Virus record (IMG/VR): IMGVR_UViG_3300045999_005135
Span: 1 to 34,981 of that record
Length of the DNA: 34,981 nt
Reading direction: 5' to 3' (one strand)
Source of the DNA: a virus
Below the pieces are notes generated by a model that was not told where the DNA came from, made no database searches, and was given only the letters and a program-made list of their open reading frames with translations. The first letter of the stretch is position 1; each line of letters begins with the position of its first letter. This document shows positions 13,156-21,531 of the stretch, piece after piece. The translations under genes were made by a program, and so were the position numbers.

Positions 13156-14765
13156 ACGATGTCGCCCGAGAGCACGAATGAATTTGCACCGAGATAAATC
13201 AACGATCCGACGGAGTATTGATTTGCCAACTCGTCGGCAGACCCGGGAGCGTTGATCGTTACGCCTGCACCGGCTGTAATGGCAACCGTTCCTGACGTGT
13301 TACGCAAGAGTAGGATTTGCGCACCTGTAGGCCACGCCAGCGAAGGCACGGTGATCGTCATTCCGGTCGTCGCTGAGAGCAAGGACTGAGCATCCGATAG
13401 CGCGAGCGTGTAGGCGGTGACTGCCACCGAGTTGATCGGAAGCTGGAATTGCGGCACCGGAGAAAACGCATTCGCGTCGATTAATTCTTCCGATACCGAG
13501 CAACCGCTCAGGATCACGGTTTGGCGAGTCCCGCTGTCCGTGAGTTCGATTTCTAAGTCGAGGTCAACCGCGTTGCTGCTGCCGACCAAATCGCGGAGTG
13601 CGAAGGTTGCGAAGTTTACGTCTGCGGTCTTGCCTGGCCTTGCCGTCAGACCGTGTGCAATCGTGATCGTGGGCTGGTCTGCGTAGCCTTTCGACCCTGC
13701 GAATGCAAAGTCGTAAAACTCACCGTAAATCCCATCCACTAAAACTCCGCCGGACTGTATCGAATCAAGACTCTGCAAGGCGACCTGGACTTCGGCAGCG
13801 GTTGCTGAAGCGTCGATCGGAGATGTCTGCCGTGCGATCGTGGTGATGGTTCCCGCCGTCACGGAAGTAGTCGCTGATCCGGTGATAGCCGTTCCTCCGG
13901 CCGAAGCCGAAAGCGTAAATTGCGCGGGAGCTGGGATAGCTTTTACAAAAAAAGTCGTGATGCGATCGTATCCGGTGATCGTTGTATCAAACCCCGTGAT
14001 TGTGACAGGCTGGCTTAATGCCAACCCGTGGGTTGTGGTCGTTATGAAAACGCCGGCGGTTACGGTGCTGCTGACCGTAAATGCAGTTGCGGGGAACGTA
14101 AGGCTGTATGTTCCGTCCTGCGGCTTTTGCGAGAACGTCAGCCGCTGAATCTCGTTTTGCAGTCCGGTTCCGGTGACGGTCGTTGCGATTGTAGCGGTTA
14201 CGGTTGTCGAGAGATTTGTCCAAGTCGGTTGGAACACCGCTGGGGTGAGGCGGAGCTGAATCTCTGCGACCTCTTTGACCGTTGCACTCCCGGCGACTCG
14301 CTCGTCGATGACGGCTACGGTATCGGGGATGACCTGAGAAACGTCTGCGGTAAACGAGCCGCGAGTGCCTGCGGTTGTAAATCGGATTGTAAAATGTTCT
14401 TCAAGTGCTCCCGTGACAGTCACCCCGCCCGCGCTTGAGATCGCTGAGAGGGCGTTTAAGGCGGTTGCGATCTGTCCGGCGGTGGCAGCGGCAGGGATCG
14501 CTGATGTCGTGTCTCCGCCAAACGTGAGCGTGTAATCGCCCGTCTCTGGGAGCAGGCTGCGAGAGCCTATGCCGAGCTTGACGCTTGTTGATGCTCGATC
14601 CACGACCGTAAACGGCGCGTTGATGACTCCGGTCGCCTGCAAAAAGTAAAGATTGAATGTGCCGTTGTCGCCCTTCGTGAAAACGGGCGGTGCGGCTGGT
14701 GCAAGATTCGTTTCGCTCGCAGCGAGCCGGTTGTTCGTTAGGTCAATAAATAAATCGCGTGCCAT
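13152..14765 (-). CDS. Distal tail / fibre structural protein
   Basis: A 537-residue, Ala-, Thr- and Ser-rich protein with repeated beta-sandwich-like segments: YTLTFGGDTTSAIPAAATAG (about 78-97) and TYSLTFPATAFTVSS share the same pattern, and SIQSGGVLVDG matches SISSAGGVTVTG, so two related domains of about 150-200 residues are likely. The C-terminal 100 residues (LLRNTSGTVAITAGAGVTIN) look like a trimerising fibre tip. It is probably part of the tail tip or side fibre. Confidence 0.6.
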   Translation of the reverse strand: MARDLFIDLTNNRLAASETNLAPAAPPVFTKGDNGTFNLYFLQATGVINAPFTVVDRASTSVKLGIGSRSLLPETGDYTLTFGGDTTSAIPAAATAGQIATALNALSAISSAGGVTVTGALEEHFTIRFTTAGTRGSFTADVSQVIPDTVAVIDERVAGSATVKEVAEIQLRLTPAVFQPTWTNLSTTVTATIATTVTGTGLQNEIQRLTFSQKPQDGTYSLTFPATAFTVSSTVTAGVFITTTTHGLALSQPVTITGFDTTITGYDRITTFFVKAIPAPAQFTLSASAGGTAITGSATTSVTAGTITTIARQTSPIDASATAAEVQVALQSLDSIQSGGVLVDGIYGEFYDFAFAGSKGYADQPTITIAHGLTARPGKTADVNFATFALRDLVGSSNAVDLDLEIELTDSGTRQTVILSGCSVSEELIDANAFSPVPQFQLPINSVAVTAYTLALSDAQSLLSATTGMTITVPSLAWPTGAQILLLRNTSGTVAITAGAGVTINAPGSADELANQYSVGSLIYLGANSFVLSGDIV

Positions 14766-14781
14766 TGTGTTGGTGGGTTTG

Positions 14782-15096
14782 TCAAATCGATTGCCATTTT
14801 CCGAGTGGGCATTCCTCGGTTGCCATGCGGAGCTTGGCCCAGGTGCTGCATCCGCACTTGCGACAGCGGCCAGTGCCTTTCAGCGCGGCGGCGTCCCATT
14901 CGGGACAGGCGCGGCAGGTGGCTTCGCGGGTGGCAAGGGCTTCGGGCGGGGTGGTCGCGAAGCCTGCGCGAGCGAAGCGGTGCGCGGCGTGGCCGAAGCG
15001 GGCGAGCATTTCGGCGTGGCGAGCGATACGGCGTCCAACTTCTTCGGCCCCGAATCGTTCTGTCATCATTTCCGTTAGCAGTTCGACAGGGATCAT
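14782..15096 (-). CDS. Cysteine-rich tail-module protein, zinc-binding
   Basis: A 104-residue protein. The N-terminal 45 residues are helical (MIPVELLTEMMTERFGAEEV). The C-terminus has CRACPEWD, then CRKCGCS, then ECPLGKW: cysteines spaced like a zinc ribbon. Small proteins with this C..CP...C..CGC...ECP..W pattern recur in phage tail regions; function unknown. ATGA overlap with the preceding cysteine-rich gene. Confidence 0.65.
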   Translation of the reverse strand: MIPVELLTEMMTERFGAEEVGRRIARHAEMLARFGHAAHRFARAGFATTPPEALATREATCRACPEWDAAALKGTGRCRKCGCSTWAKLRMATEECPLGKWQSI

Positions 15097-15716
15097 GAAA
15101 AAGTGACGTTGAAATATCCAGTCAAAGTATCTGTTGGGGAGGCAAGTGACTGGTAAACAATGTAAGTGCTGACTCCATTTATTGAGACGGAAATTCCTGT
15201 GTTTGCCAGTGTATCTCCATTTTGAATTAGTTCGGCGTCAGTGCATTTATTTGAAATATAAAAAAAACCTCCATAAAACTGCTCGCTAAGAAGTGCTCTG
15301 AAACAGCCATCAGATCGCAGTCGAAGAGTCATCGAGGCTATACCTCCACTGGGAGAACCTGGAATTTGCGTGCAGTTTCCCAAACAAAAATTGCTAAAGT
15401 TACAGTTATTACCTTGAAAAACCTTATTTATCTCCGCGCAACCGATAGCATCCACCCATGCTCCAGACATAGACCCAGAGGCATTTGACCCGCTTCCTGA
15501 TCCACCGGGATCAACGGCAATGTTGTAGTTTATGGAGACCTGGGTAAACGCTGGAATAGTTGGATCATTACCAGTTAATTTTTTTGTAAAATTAGGGTCG
15601 TTTATTGGGTTAATTGGGGTGGCAAACATGCACCCGCATGTAATACAACACCCGCACGCCACCTTGCCGTCCTTAATCACCACCTTGCCGCTCGGCTGTA
15701 GCTTAATCGTTGCCAT
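15093..15716 (-). CDS. Tail protein with cysteine-rich N-terminus
   Basis: A 207-residue protein. The start MATIKLQPSGKVVIKDGKVA resembles a family of tail proteins, followed at once by CGCCITCGC (21-29). The rest is a beta-rich domain with further cysteines (93-125) and a Gly-Ser linker. A GGAGG lies 9 nt before the ATG. The gene is AT-rich. It probably belongs to the tail tip; the five clustered cysteines could bind metal or form cross-links. Confidence 0.6.
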   Translation of the reverse strand: MATIKLQPSGKVVIKDGKVACGCCITCGCMFATPINPINDPNFTKKLTGNDPTIPAFTQVSINYNIAVDPGGSGSGSNASGSMSGAWVDAIGCAEINKVFQGNNCNFSNFCLGNCTQIPGSPSGGIASMTLRLRSDGCFRALLSEQFYGGFFYISNKCTDAELIQNGDTLANTGISVSINGVSTYIVYQSLASPTDTLTGYFNVTFS

Positions 15717-15717
15717 C

Positions 15718-16047
15718 TCAGCACTCCTCCGTCTCGATCCACGACAGCGCCCCGCCTACGGCTCCCAGCACGTAAGTTCCGCCGCCGGGGGGCGCAGAGA
15801 ACGCAACGTAGTCCGATCCGTTCCAGTAGGCCAACTGCCCGTTTTGTGTCCCGCCAGAGATTCTGAGTCTTCTCTGCGCGTGGTTGTTTCCGGAGTTGGT
15901 TTGCTCGACCAATTTGTCATCGATGATGAGCGTTGCCGCGAAGAAGTTTTTGTCGAGATCGTCAGCCTTGATTTGATACGGGTAACCGATGCCGTTGATC
16001 GGGCGCACGGCTGCAAGTTTGTCTGCAAAAACAACGGGAGGGTTCAT
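15718..16047 (-). CDS. Hypothetical tail protein (109 aa)
   Basis: A 109-residue protein with a beta-rich composition: QNGQLAYWNGSDYVAFSAPP and GAVGGALSWIETEEC. This W-N-G-x-x-Y pattern is common in phage fibre-type proteins. The C-terminal residue is Cys. ATGA overlap with the gene upstream; it lies in the tail module between the tape measure and the fibre genes. Confidence 0.58.
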   Translation of the reverse strand: MNPPVVFADKLAAVRPINGIGYPYQIKADDLDKNFFAATLIIDDKLVEQTNSGNNHAQRRLRISGGTQNGQLAYWNGSDYVAFSAPPGGGTYVLGAVGGALSWIETEEC

Positions 16048-16952
16048 GCGTCAAGTTGGTTTCGTAATTTTGCTAGGCGATTATCATAAGATATTTTTAT
16101 ATATTTTTGATTGTATGAGCGAGTATCCTGATATGCTTGAGCAAATTCTTTTTCAAGTGCTGCGATTTGATTTCTCAAATCTTCTTGATCCTTGAATTCC
16201 GTTACTGCCGTAGAAGTAACCTGCGTCAACTTGTAATAAAATCCATTGGAAGCCGGAATGTTATAATTAAAACGATTAAACATTTCATTTGGATCCTTTG
16301 AGTAGGAGCCTATTTCGCTGGTTAGGTCATAGCGAACAAGAACATCATTGCCCGACATTTCTATAAATTGAGGCGGACAGACTGCGGTTACCGTATATTG
16401 GAATGCTCTATTTTCAAGGATACTTACCTTATCAACGGTGACTCCAATCCATTTTGACGGCCCAAATATTGTTTCAAAGTTTGGGTTCCCGCCCCCAATG
16501 ATTTGTGCGTTCAATAAAACAGGGGCCGCAATATTTGGAAAATTCGGGTCTTGCGAAGGAGAGAATAGTGATCTGAAATATCTAAAATTTCCAATAGGAA
16601 AAGAAAAGGATGCCTTAAAACTAAGGATTGAATACGACCCCACTATATCAACCCGATTTTGGATGATGTTGGTATTCGCATCCTCGTCAGCCGCTGCAAA
16701 ATCAAGGTTTAGAGACGACAGCCGCACTCGTGCGAAGCCGGTGTCGTCGATTTGAAATTGTGGCTGCGTGTCGATGATGTAATTTGTCCCGGGCATTTTG
16801 TTTCCCGGAGCCATATCGGCAAGCACGTTTGCAAGTTCTGACTTTCGTATCGCGTAATCCTTTTCGATCACAATCACATTGCCATTTATGACGCGCTGAG
16901 ACTCTCCTGGCAGGGCGATAATAGTAGATTTTCCGTGGTAAGTGTAAGCCAT
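16044..16952 (-). CDS. Distal tail protein candidate
   Basis: A 302-residue protein directly after the tape measure gene, the position of the distal tail protein. Residues 1-250 appear beta-rich; the last 50 (DLRNQIAALEKEFAQAYQDT) form a coiled coil. I do not recognise conserved motifs, so the role is inferred from position. AT-rich: 16561-16620 has 17 G+C of 60, well below the tape measure gene. Confidence 0.5.
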   Translation of the reverse strand: MAYTYHGKSTIIALPGESQRVINGNVIVIEKDYAIRKSELANVLADMAPGNKMPGTNYIIDTQPQFQIDDTGFARVRLSSLNLDFAAADEDANTNIIQNRVDIVGSYSILSFKASFSFPIGNFRYFRSLFSPSQDPNFPNIAAPVLLNAQIIGGGNPNFETIFGPSKWIGVTVDKVSILENRAFQYTVTAVCPPQFIEMSGNDVLVRYDLTSEIGSYSKDPNEMFNRFNYNIPASNGFYYKLTQVTSTAVTEFKDQEDLRNQIAALEKEFAQAYQDTRSYNQKYIKISYDNRLAKLRNQLDA

Positions 16953-16953
16953 A

Positions 16954-19641
16954 TTATGCGAGTGCTGTTATCGGTAAACGATCTCTAATTGTTTCGACGT
17001 AGCCTTGGATCGTCGAGACAAGGGTTTCGATGCTTGACAATACCCCTCCGCCTGCGCCGCCCGACACATCGATTGTGCCGATGCTCTTTTTGATCTGCTC
17101 AGGGTCAACCGTGAATGTGAGCGGGATGCCGGCGACTCCCTGCTCGATTGTGGCTCTGGTGGATGCAATGTTGTTGTCGTCGGTTTGGGTTGTGATTTCT
17201 GAGTTGATCGAGCCGACGGCATTATTTATGTCCGTCAACGCCTGTGCGGTATCTGCGCTTAAGGTAAAAGTCTGTGGGTCGCCGAGAGCCGCAACCTCCG
17301 GTGTTGCTTGAGAGAGATCAGCATCTACTTCAGCCGTCACGGGCGCATCGAATGCGCTACTGACGGTATCGAAAACATCGTTTGCGGCTTGCGAGCCGCT
17401 CATGGTCAGTTCAATCGGGTTTGCAAAGTTTGTGTCGGCGGCATCTCTCACGTCTTGGATCGTGCTGTCGCCATCAAGATTGAACGCTATCGGCGCGGCA
17501 AAGTTACCCTCTGCCGAGGCGCGCACGGCGGCAATGCTCTGGTCGCCATCAAGGTTTACCTCAACCGGCGGTGCAAAGGTAGTATTTACTGAATCATAGA
17601 GGCTGGTAATTTCAGCCGCAAAAGCCTCTTTATTAAATGTGATATCAATCACAACCGGAGTGTTCCCGATTTTCACGAGTTCTTGCTGCACTTCCAAAAG
17701 CAGACGCTTTGGGTTTTTGTCTTCGGTGTCTAACCCAAGAGACTCCGCGATTGTTTTGATGCCTGCACCGCTGTTCGCCAGATTTGTGTATTCTCCACCT
17801 ATGTCTCGCAAATCAGTCTTTACCTCTTTGAGTCCCGCGCTAAATTGTTCGCTCGTCATCTCCCGCGCCCCACGAGCAAGCGCAGCCTCTGCTCCCAGCG
17901 TGCTCATCTCGTAGGTGTAGGCACTGCCCATCGCTTTCGCAAAAGACGTCTCTAATCCAGCAGCCGCTTTCGCCGCATTCTCGGTCGCTGTTTGGGCGGC
18001 GCCTGCATTTGTTGCGGCCTTCCCAAAGTTGTTCGTGAGAGTGGCGGAGTTGTTTGTTGCATTGAGGATTTTAGTGTCGGCTGTGCCTGCCTCCGTTGCG
18101 CTCGCCTCGAAGTTCTCACGGGTTGTTTTTCCGCTCTCCTGCAACTCGGCAAACTTCTCGTTCATCCGCTTCGCGGCTTCTTCTGCTCCGAAAAAATCTT
18201 CCTTGAAAACCGTTGTTTTTTCAGCGGCCTTTCCAAATTCTTCGACAACTCTGGCAGCGGCGGATTCAACCTTGCTCATGTTTTCGAGCTGTTGAGCGAT
18301 GATGCTGTCATTCACTCCCCCGAGCGTAGCGAGCATTTTCTGACCAAGAGACTCGAACCCTGGCAAGTCACTCAATGCCGTAGAAAATGTCATCAGTGCT
18401 TCCGTAAGATACCGACTAAATGTAAACGCGGAGTCGATAAACCCCTGAGTAATAAAAGAGCCTATTGCGCTCGGCAGCTGTGTCTGAAGAGCATTGGCCA
18501 TAAAATCAATAAAGGTCACGCCTGCGTTTAGCAGTCCGTTTGCCAAAGATTTATATCCAGCCTCATAAGCAACTCCCCATGCTTGTATTGCTCCAAGCGG
18601 GTCTCTGAATGCACCGACAAGCGTGTCAGCTATATCCATGATAGTATCCATCGCCGCCTGCCCCCATCCTGCTGCGTCAATACCGCTGAGAGCGTTGGTA
18701 AATGTTGTCAATGCCGGAAGGGCCTCCTCAAGAAATCCAGCAGCAAACTCCATTACCTTTGAGTTAATTGCCGCCATGCTGTCGCCAACGCTATCAAATG
18801 CAGCGGCAGAGCGATCCATTACTCCAGGTAATCCCCCGAGCTGATCTTTAGCCCCTTCAATCTCGCCGCTGAAATTATTGAGTATTGGCAGCAACTCACC
18901 TCCGCTCTTGCCAAAGATCGACATCGCCGCCTCTGCGCGTTGCGCGGGGTTTTGAATACTTGAAATCTTCTGTGCAAATACGGCCATTTGTTCAGTTGGG
19001 GTCTTGTTTGCAAGATCACCCATCGTGATGCCAAGGCGCTGCATGGACTCTGCCTGTGCGGCCCCGCCCTGCGCAGCGTCCGTCATAAACTTCTGCATCT
19101 TGTTCATCGATGTGCCGACAGCTTCTGCTGACACTCCGGTATTTGTGAATGCACGCTCAAGCACGAGAAGGCTTCCGGCGCTTTCGCCTGTTCGAGATGA
19201 CAGATCGGTGAGCCTGCCGCCAAGGTCAATCGCGTCACCAAATCCAGCTGCTACAGCACGAGCAGCATCCATAGCTCCCTCGGCAAGGGCCATGCCTGCT
19301 TTTACAGCAACCCCAGCCACGCCTGCGGCAATGCCGAGCTGACCCAGGCTCATGCCTCCCTTGTCGCTGCCCTTTTTAACATTGTCGCCCATCTCCTTCC
19401 CGTCTTTGCCGAGCTTATCCACCTGAGGCGATGCGCCAGCTGCCGAGGCACCGATGCTCTGTAATTGCTGCGAAACCTTTTCGGCTTTTGCCAAGTCACG
19501 CATCGCGGATGTGAGCTGATTAAACGACAACTCCCCGCTTTTGATCTCCGTCTCGAGCCGCGACATCTCGGCCTGCACGGTCTTGAGCGTTGCTTCGAGT
19601 CCGGTATCCTTGGCTCCAAATTCTACGGATACATCAGCCAT
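16954..19641 (-). CDS. Tail tape measure protein
   Basis: An 895-residue tape measure protein. It has an N-terminal coiled coil (about 10-60), a Gly- and Ala-rich hydrophobic region (about 95-135) and a conserved core around GKSGGELLPILNNF typical of minor tail/TMP families. Helical regions follow, then a C-terminal repeat region. Residues about 664-812 are built of 25-residue units beginning FAxPI/V, with starts at 689, 714, 739 and 764. At the usual 0.15 nm per residue the tail would be about 134 nm. A strong AAGGAG lies 10 nt upstream of the ATG. The preceding frameshifted chaperone pair is expected to fold it. Confidence 0.9.
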   Translation of the reverse strand: MADVSVEFGAKDTGLEATLKTVQAEMSRLETEIKSGELSFNQLTSAMRDLAKAEKVSQQLQSIGASAAGASPQVDKLGKDGKEMGDNVKKGSDKGGMSLGQLGIAAGVAGVAVKAGMALAEGAMDAARAVAAGFGDAIDLGGRLTDLSSRTGESAGSLLVLERAFTNTGVSAEAVGTSMNKMQKFMTDAAQGGAAQAESMQRLGITMGDLANKTPTEQMAVFAQKISSIQNPAQRAEAAMSIFGKSGGELLPILNNFSGEIEGAKDQLGGLPGVMDRSAAAFDSVGDSMAAINSKVMEFAAGFLEEALPALTTFTNALSGIDAAGWGQAAMDTIMDIADTLVGAFRDPLGAIQAWGVAYEAGYKSLANGLLNAGVTFIDFMANALQTQLPSAIGSFITQGFIDSAFTFSRYLTEALMTFSTALSDLPGFESLGQKMLATLGGVNDSIIAQQLENMSKVESAAARVVEEFGKAAEKTTVFKEDFFGAEEAAKRMNEKFAELQESGKTTRENFEASATEAGTADTKILNATNNSATLTNNFGKAATNAGAAQTATENAAKAAAGLETSFAKAMGSAYTYEMSTLGAEAALARGAREMTSEQFSAGLKEVKTDLRDIGGEYTNLANSGAGIKTIAESLGLDTEDKNPKRLLLEVQQELVKIGNTPVVIDITFNKEAFAAEITSLYDSVNTTFAPPVEVNLDGDQSIAAVRASAEGNFAAPIAFNLDGDSTIQDVRDAADTNFANPIELTMSGSQAANDVFDTVSSAFDAPVTAEVDADLSQATPEVAALGDPQTFTLSADTAQALTDINNAVGSINSEITTQTDDNNIASTRATIEQGVAGIPLTFTVDPEQIKKSIGTIDVSGGAGGGVLSSIETLVSTIQGYVETIRDRLPITALA
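17278..17577 (-). repeat. 75-bp (25-aa) repeats in the tape measure gene
   Basis: Residues 689-788 of the tape measure protein are four units of exactly 25 residues, the first three beginning FAPPVEVN, FAAPIAFN and FANPIELT and the fourth FDAPVTAE. Similar but weaker units precede and follow. Each looks like one strand plus one helix (for example LDGDQSIAAVRASAEGN). Confidence 0.75.
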
Positions 19642-19642
19642 C

Positions 19643-20440
19643 TCAAGCGATCTCCTTTTCTCTGTATTTCAAAATTCGTTTCATTTGTTGGATCATTTTT
19701 GTGATGACGACTGCTTTGGCCGATGCAATCTCGTTCTCAGGGATAACTTGCGATGCCCACGGTGTGGAGTTCGTAAGCTGCACGGATGGGTTGCTGGCAT
19801 TGCGCGAGCGATCCTGCACCGATCCACTGCCTGTGTTGCGTGTCACCCAGCCGGGAATGCCGCGAGTCATCGATCCTTGGACTACCTGCGGGAGTTGTTT
19901 TGCACACTCAGCCCATCCTGCCTTGGACAAACCGACGAGCTTAATCACACTGGTAATGTAGGAGTTAAGCTCCCCCTGTTTTGCAATTGTCAGATTCGTG
20001 CCGCGAGATTTCGTGCGGCCTGTGGTGCTGTTTCTCGCTGCCCTGTGAGTGCTCTTGATAGCCCCGCCAGAAATGATCTCCATGCCACCCCAAGTCTTTA
20101 GAAAACCGATATTGGAAAAGACCTTCTCTACGACATCAAACCTGCCGCCAGAGACCAAGGATAACAACCTGCCGCGTATTTTTTCGGCGTTGACCCGTGA
20201 TGCCATCTGGGTCAGTTGCTCTCCGGTCTTGATAATTTTGCCGATGTCTTTCGTTGTGCGTTCTTCCCCAGCCACCCGCGCTTTGTTATCATCCCCGAAC
20301 GGTTGGGTTCGCCGTGCTAATTCGACGCAGAGGAGCCGTGCACTTGCGACGACTGCGTCAGGGATTGTTTGCTCCCGTATCTGTGCGTAATCGGTCAAAA
20401 TGTTTTCTAATTTTGTCGCTGTAAATTTGAATTTAGGCAT
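19643..20440 (-). CDS. Minor tail protein before the tape measure
   Basis: A 265-residue basic protein placed between the tail assembly chaperone and the tape measure. The first 60 residues are helical, a Lys/Arg-rich centre follows (RAARNSTTGRTKSRG), and the last 30 are helical (AVVITKMIQQMKRILKYREK). No motif allows a firm family. It may be a tail minor or tube-associated protein. Its ATG lies inside the end of the frameshift extension, with AAAAGG just upstream. Confidence 0.55.
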   Translation of the reverse strand: MPKFKFTATKLENILTDYAQIREQTIPDAVVASARLLCVELARRTQPFGDDNKARVAGEERTTKDIGKIIKTGEQLTQMASRVNAEKIRGRLLSLVSGGRFDVVEKVFSNIGFLKTWGGMEIISGGAIKSTHRAARNSTTGRTKSRGTNLTIAKQGELNSYITSVIKLVGLSKAGWAECAKQLPQVVQGSMTRGIPGWVTRNTGSGSVQDRSRNASNPSVQLTNSTPWASQVIPENEIASAKAVVITKMIQQMKRILKYREKEIA

Positions 20441-20668
20441 TGCCTTTTAATACGGCATCGAGTGCTGCGTCTATTGAGGCGAGAGCGTCAACCGATGCCG
20501 TCGTGCGGTTGCGCGTCCATCTCGGTTTGCGGCCGGTCGCGAGCGAGTCGCAGAACAAAATCTGCAATCCTGCCGCAAACGGAACCTCCTCCATACATTC
20601 GCGAAAGCCCCAGCCGGTCGCCTTTGCAAGCCTGTAAACATAGCCTGCGAGCCAACCAGGGCCGCTTA
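20433..20668 (-). CDS. Tail assembly chaperone frameshift extension (GT-like)
   Basis: A 78-residue frame without its own usable start codon, in the -1 frame of the upstream gene. It reads LSGPGWLAGYVYRLAKATGW, continues through EEVPFAAGLQILFCDSL and ends DAVLKGNA. It becomes joined to the 128-residue upstream product by a slip on A AAA AAC, to give about 206 residues. The protein-like sequence in this frame, and none in the others, supports it. As with lambda G/GT, the extension would link the chaperone to tail tube or tape measure. The only in-frame ATG lies at residue 26 of the extension. Confidence 0.8.
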
Positions 20669-21052
20669 GTTTTTTGAGCCGTTTCCTGATGTCTCGCTGG
20701 ACGCAGCAGCGTAGCGTTCAAAAGCCTTCGCCATGATGGATGCAATTGCATTCATTTCGCTGTGATGGACGACATTTTTATCCATCCAAGAATCCACGGC
20801 GTTGAGAAAATCTTCCCTGTCGTTCACGCTTTTCTGAATCTCTGAGCGTGGTGCGGAGTGTAGGAATGCAAATGCTGCCGACTTCCAAATTAAGTCTTTA
20901 TCGTCTGCGAAAACTTGATTGCGTTGCATCCAACTCACGCTGAGTGCGGTGATCGGGCGGAGTTCAAGGCCTCCAAATTTCATCGGCCCCTCTGTCATCC
21001 CCTCTTCGCGGAGGATGTCGTCATCCTTTTCCATATCTCTGTTTTTTTTCAT
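20666..21052 (-). CDS. Tail assembly chaperone (G-like)
   Basis: A 128-residue protein, acidic at the N-terminus (MKKNRDMEKDDDILREEGMT), with a helical core (WKSAAFAFLHSAPRSEI) and ending SETSGNGSKN. Position immediately upstream of the tape measure region, size and the slippery site before the stop mark it as the short form of the tail assembly chaperone. It starts with ATGA overlap; an in-frame ATG at 21034 is an alternative. Confidence 0.78.
   Translation of the reverse strand: MKKNRDMEKDDDILREEGMTEGPMKFGGLELRPITALSVSWMQRNQVFADDKDLIWKSAAFAFLHSAPRSEIQKSVNDREDFLNAVDSWMDKNVVHHSEMNAIASIMAKAFERYAAASSETSGNGSKN
20669..20675 (-). promoter_or_regulatory. -1 ribosomal frameshift site A AAA AAC
   Basis: The minus-strand heptamer A AAA AAC lies in the correct phase: the last two sense codons of the short chaperone are AAA AAC and the next is TAA. 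Slipping back one base places the ribosome in the open frame ending at 20433. This heptamer is one of the best-known bacterial -1 slippery sequences. Confidence 0.85.
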
Positions 21053-21459
21053 AATTTTGTAGCAAGAATCTTTTTGTCGGCATCAGTCGCGTCTTCGCGA
21101 ATCGCAATGCGTTTGCCATTTCGCTCGATAATGATGCGCCTTGGTGTGCCGTGGACGAGATCAACAAGCGTGTCACGGTTGAGTAAAGCAGCCCGGATGT
21201 AGTTAATCGGGTTCTCTGGGTCGGATGCGTCGAGTGCATCGCCTTCCTTCGTCATTCCCAGCACGACATCGCGTGCCTTTGCGCCTGTGGTAGAGAGATC
21301 GTCAAACCAGAAAATGGTTGATTCTTTTCCGTCCGGGCGAACCATTCGAGTGACTGGTTCTGGTTGCTTCATCGCAAATCCCATTGTTGCGAGAGCGGTT
21401 GCGACCTTGATATTCGCGGTGTAAAAATATGTTTCTTTGTCGTTGTATGTTTCGATCAT
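21049..21459 (-). CDS. Hypothetical tail-module protein
   Basis: A 136-residue protein between the tail tube candidate and the chaperone. The N-terminus MIETYNDKETYFYTANIKVA looks like a small alpha/beta domain; the C-terminus has VDLVHGTPRRIIIERNGKRI. Function unknown. The start at 21459 is preferred over the upstream Met because the extra residues read as non-coding. ATGA overlap with the chaperone gene. Confidence 0.6.
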   Translation of the reverse strand: MIETYNDKETYFYTANIKVATALATMGFAMKQPEPVTRMVRPDGKESTIFWFDDLSTTGAKARDVVLGMTKEGDALDASDPENPINYIRAALLNRDTLVDLVHGTPRRIIIERNGKRIAIREDATDADKKILATKL

Positions 21460-21469
21460 AAATATTTGT

Positions 21470-21518
21470 AAAATCTGTCGCGACAAAATCTGTCGTGGCA
21501 GGAATGAGCCGTCCTGCC
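21470..21518. other. Direct repeat and stem-loop after the tail tube gene
   Basis: AAAATCTGTCG occurs at 21470-21480 and 21485-21495 (15-bp offset). Next to it GGCAGGA (21497-21503) and TCCTGCC (21512-21518) form a perfect 7-bp stem. On the minus strand it follows the tail tube stop. No full U-tract is present; it may be a weak terminator or mRNA stabiliser that favours tube expression. Confidence 0.45.
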
Positions 21519-21531
21519 AGCGGCATCCAGC

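Noticed and set aside
17278-17577. Repeats considered as CRISPR-like
   Set aside because: The period is conserved at protein level and inside one gene; there are no identical repeats with unique spacers.
20488-20751. 87-residue minus-strand frame overlapping the chaperone extension
   Set aside because: The sequence is not protein-like. The -1 frame of the chaperone explains the region better.
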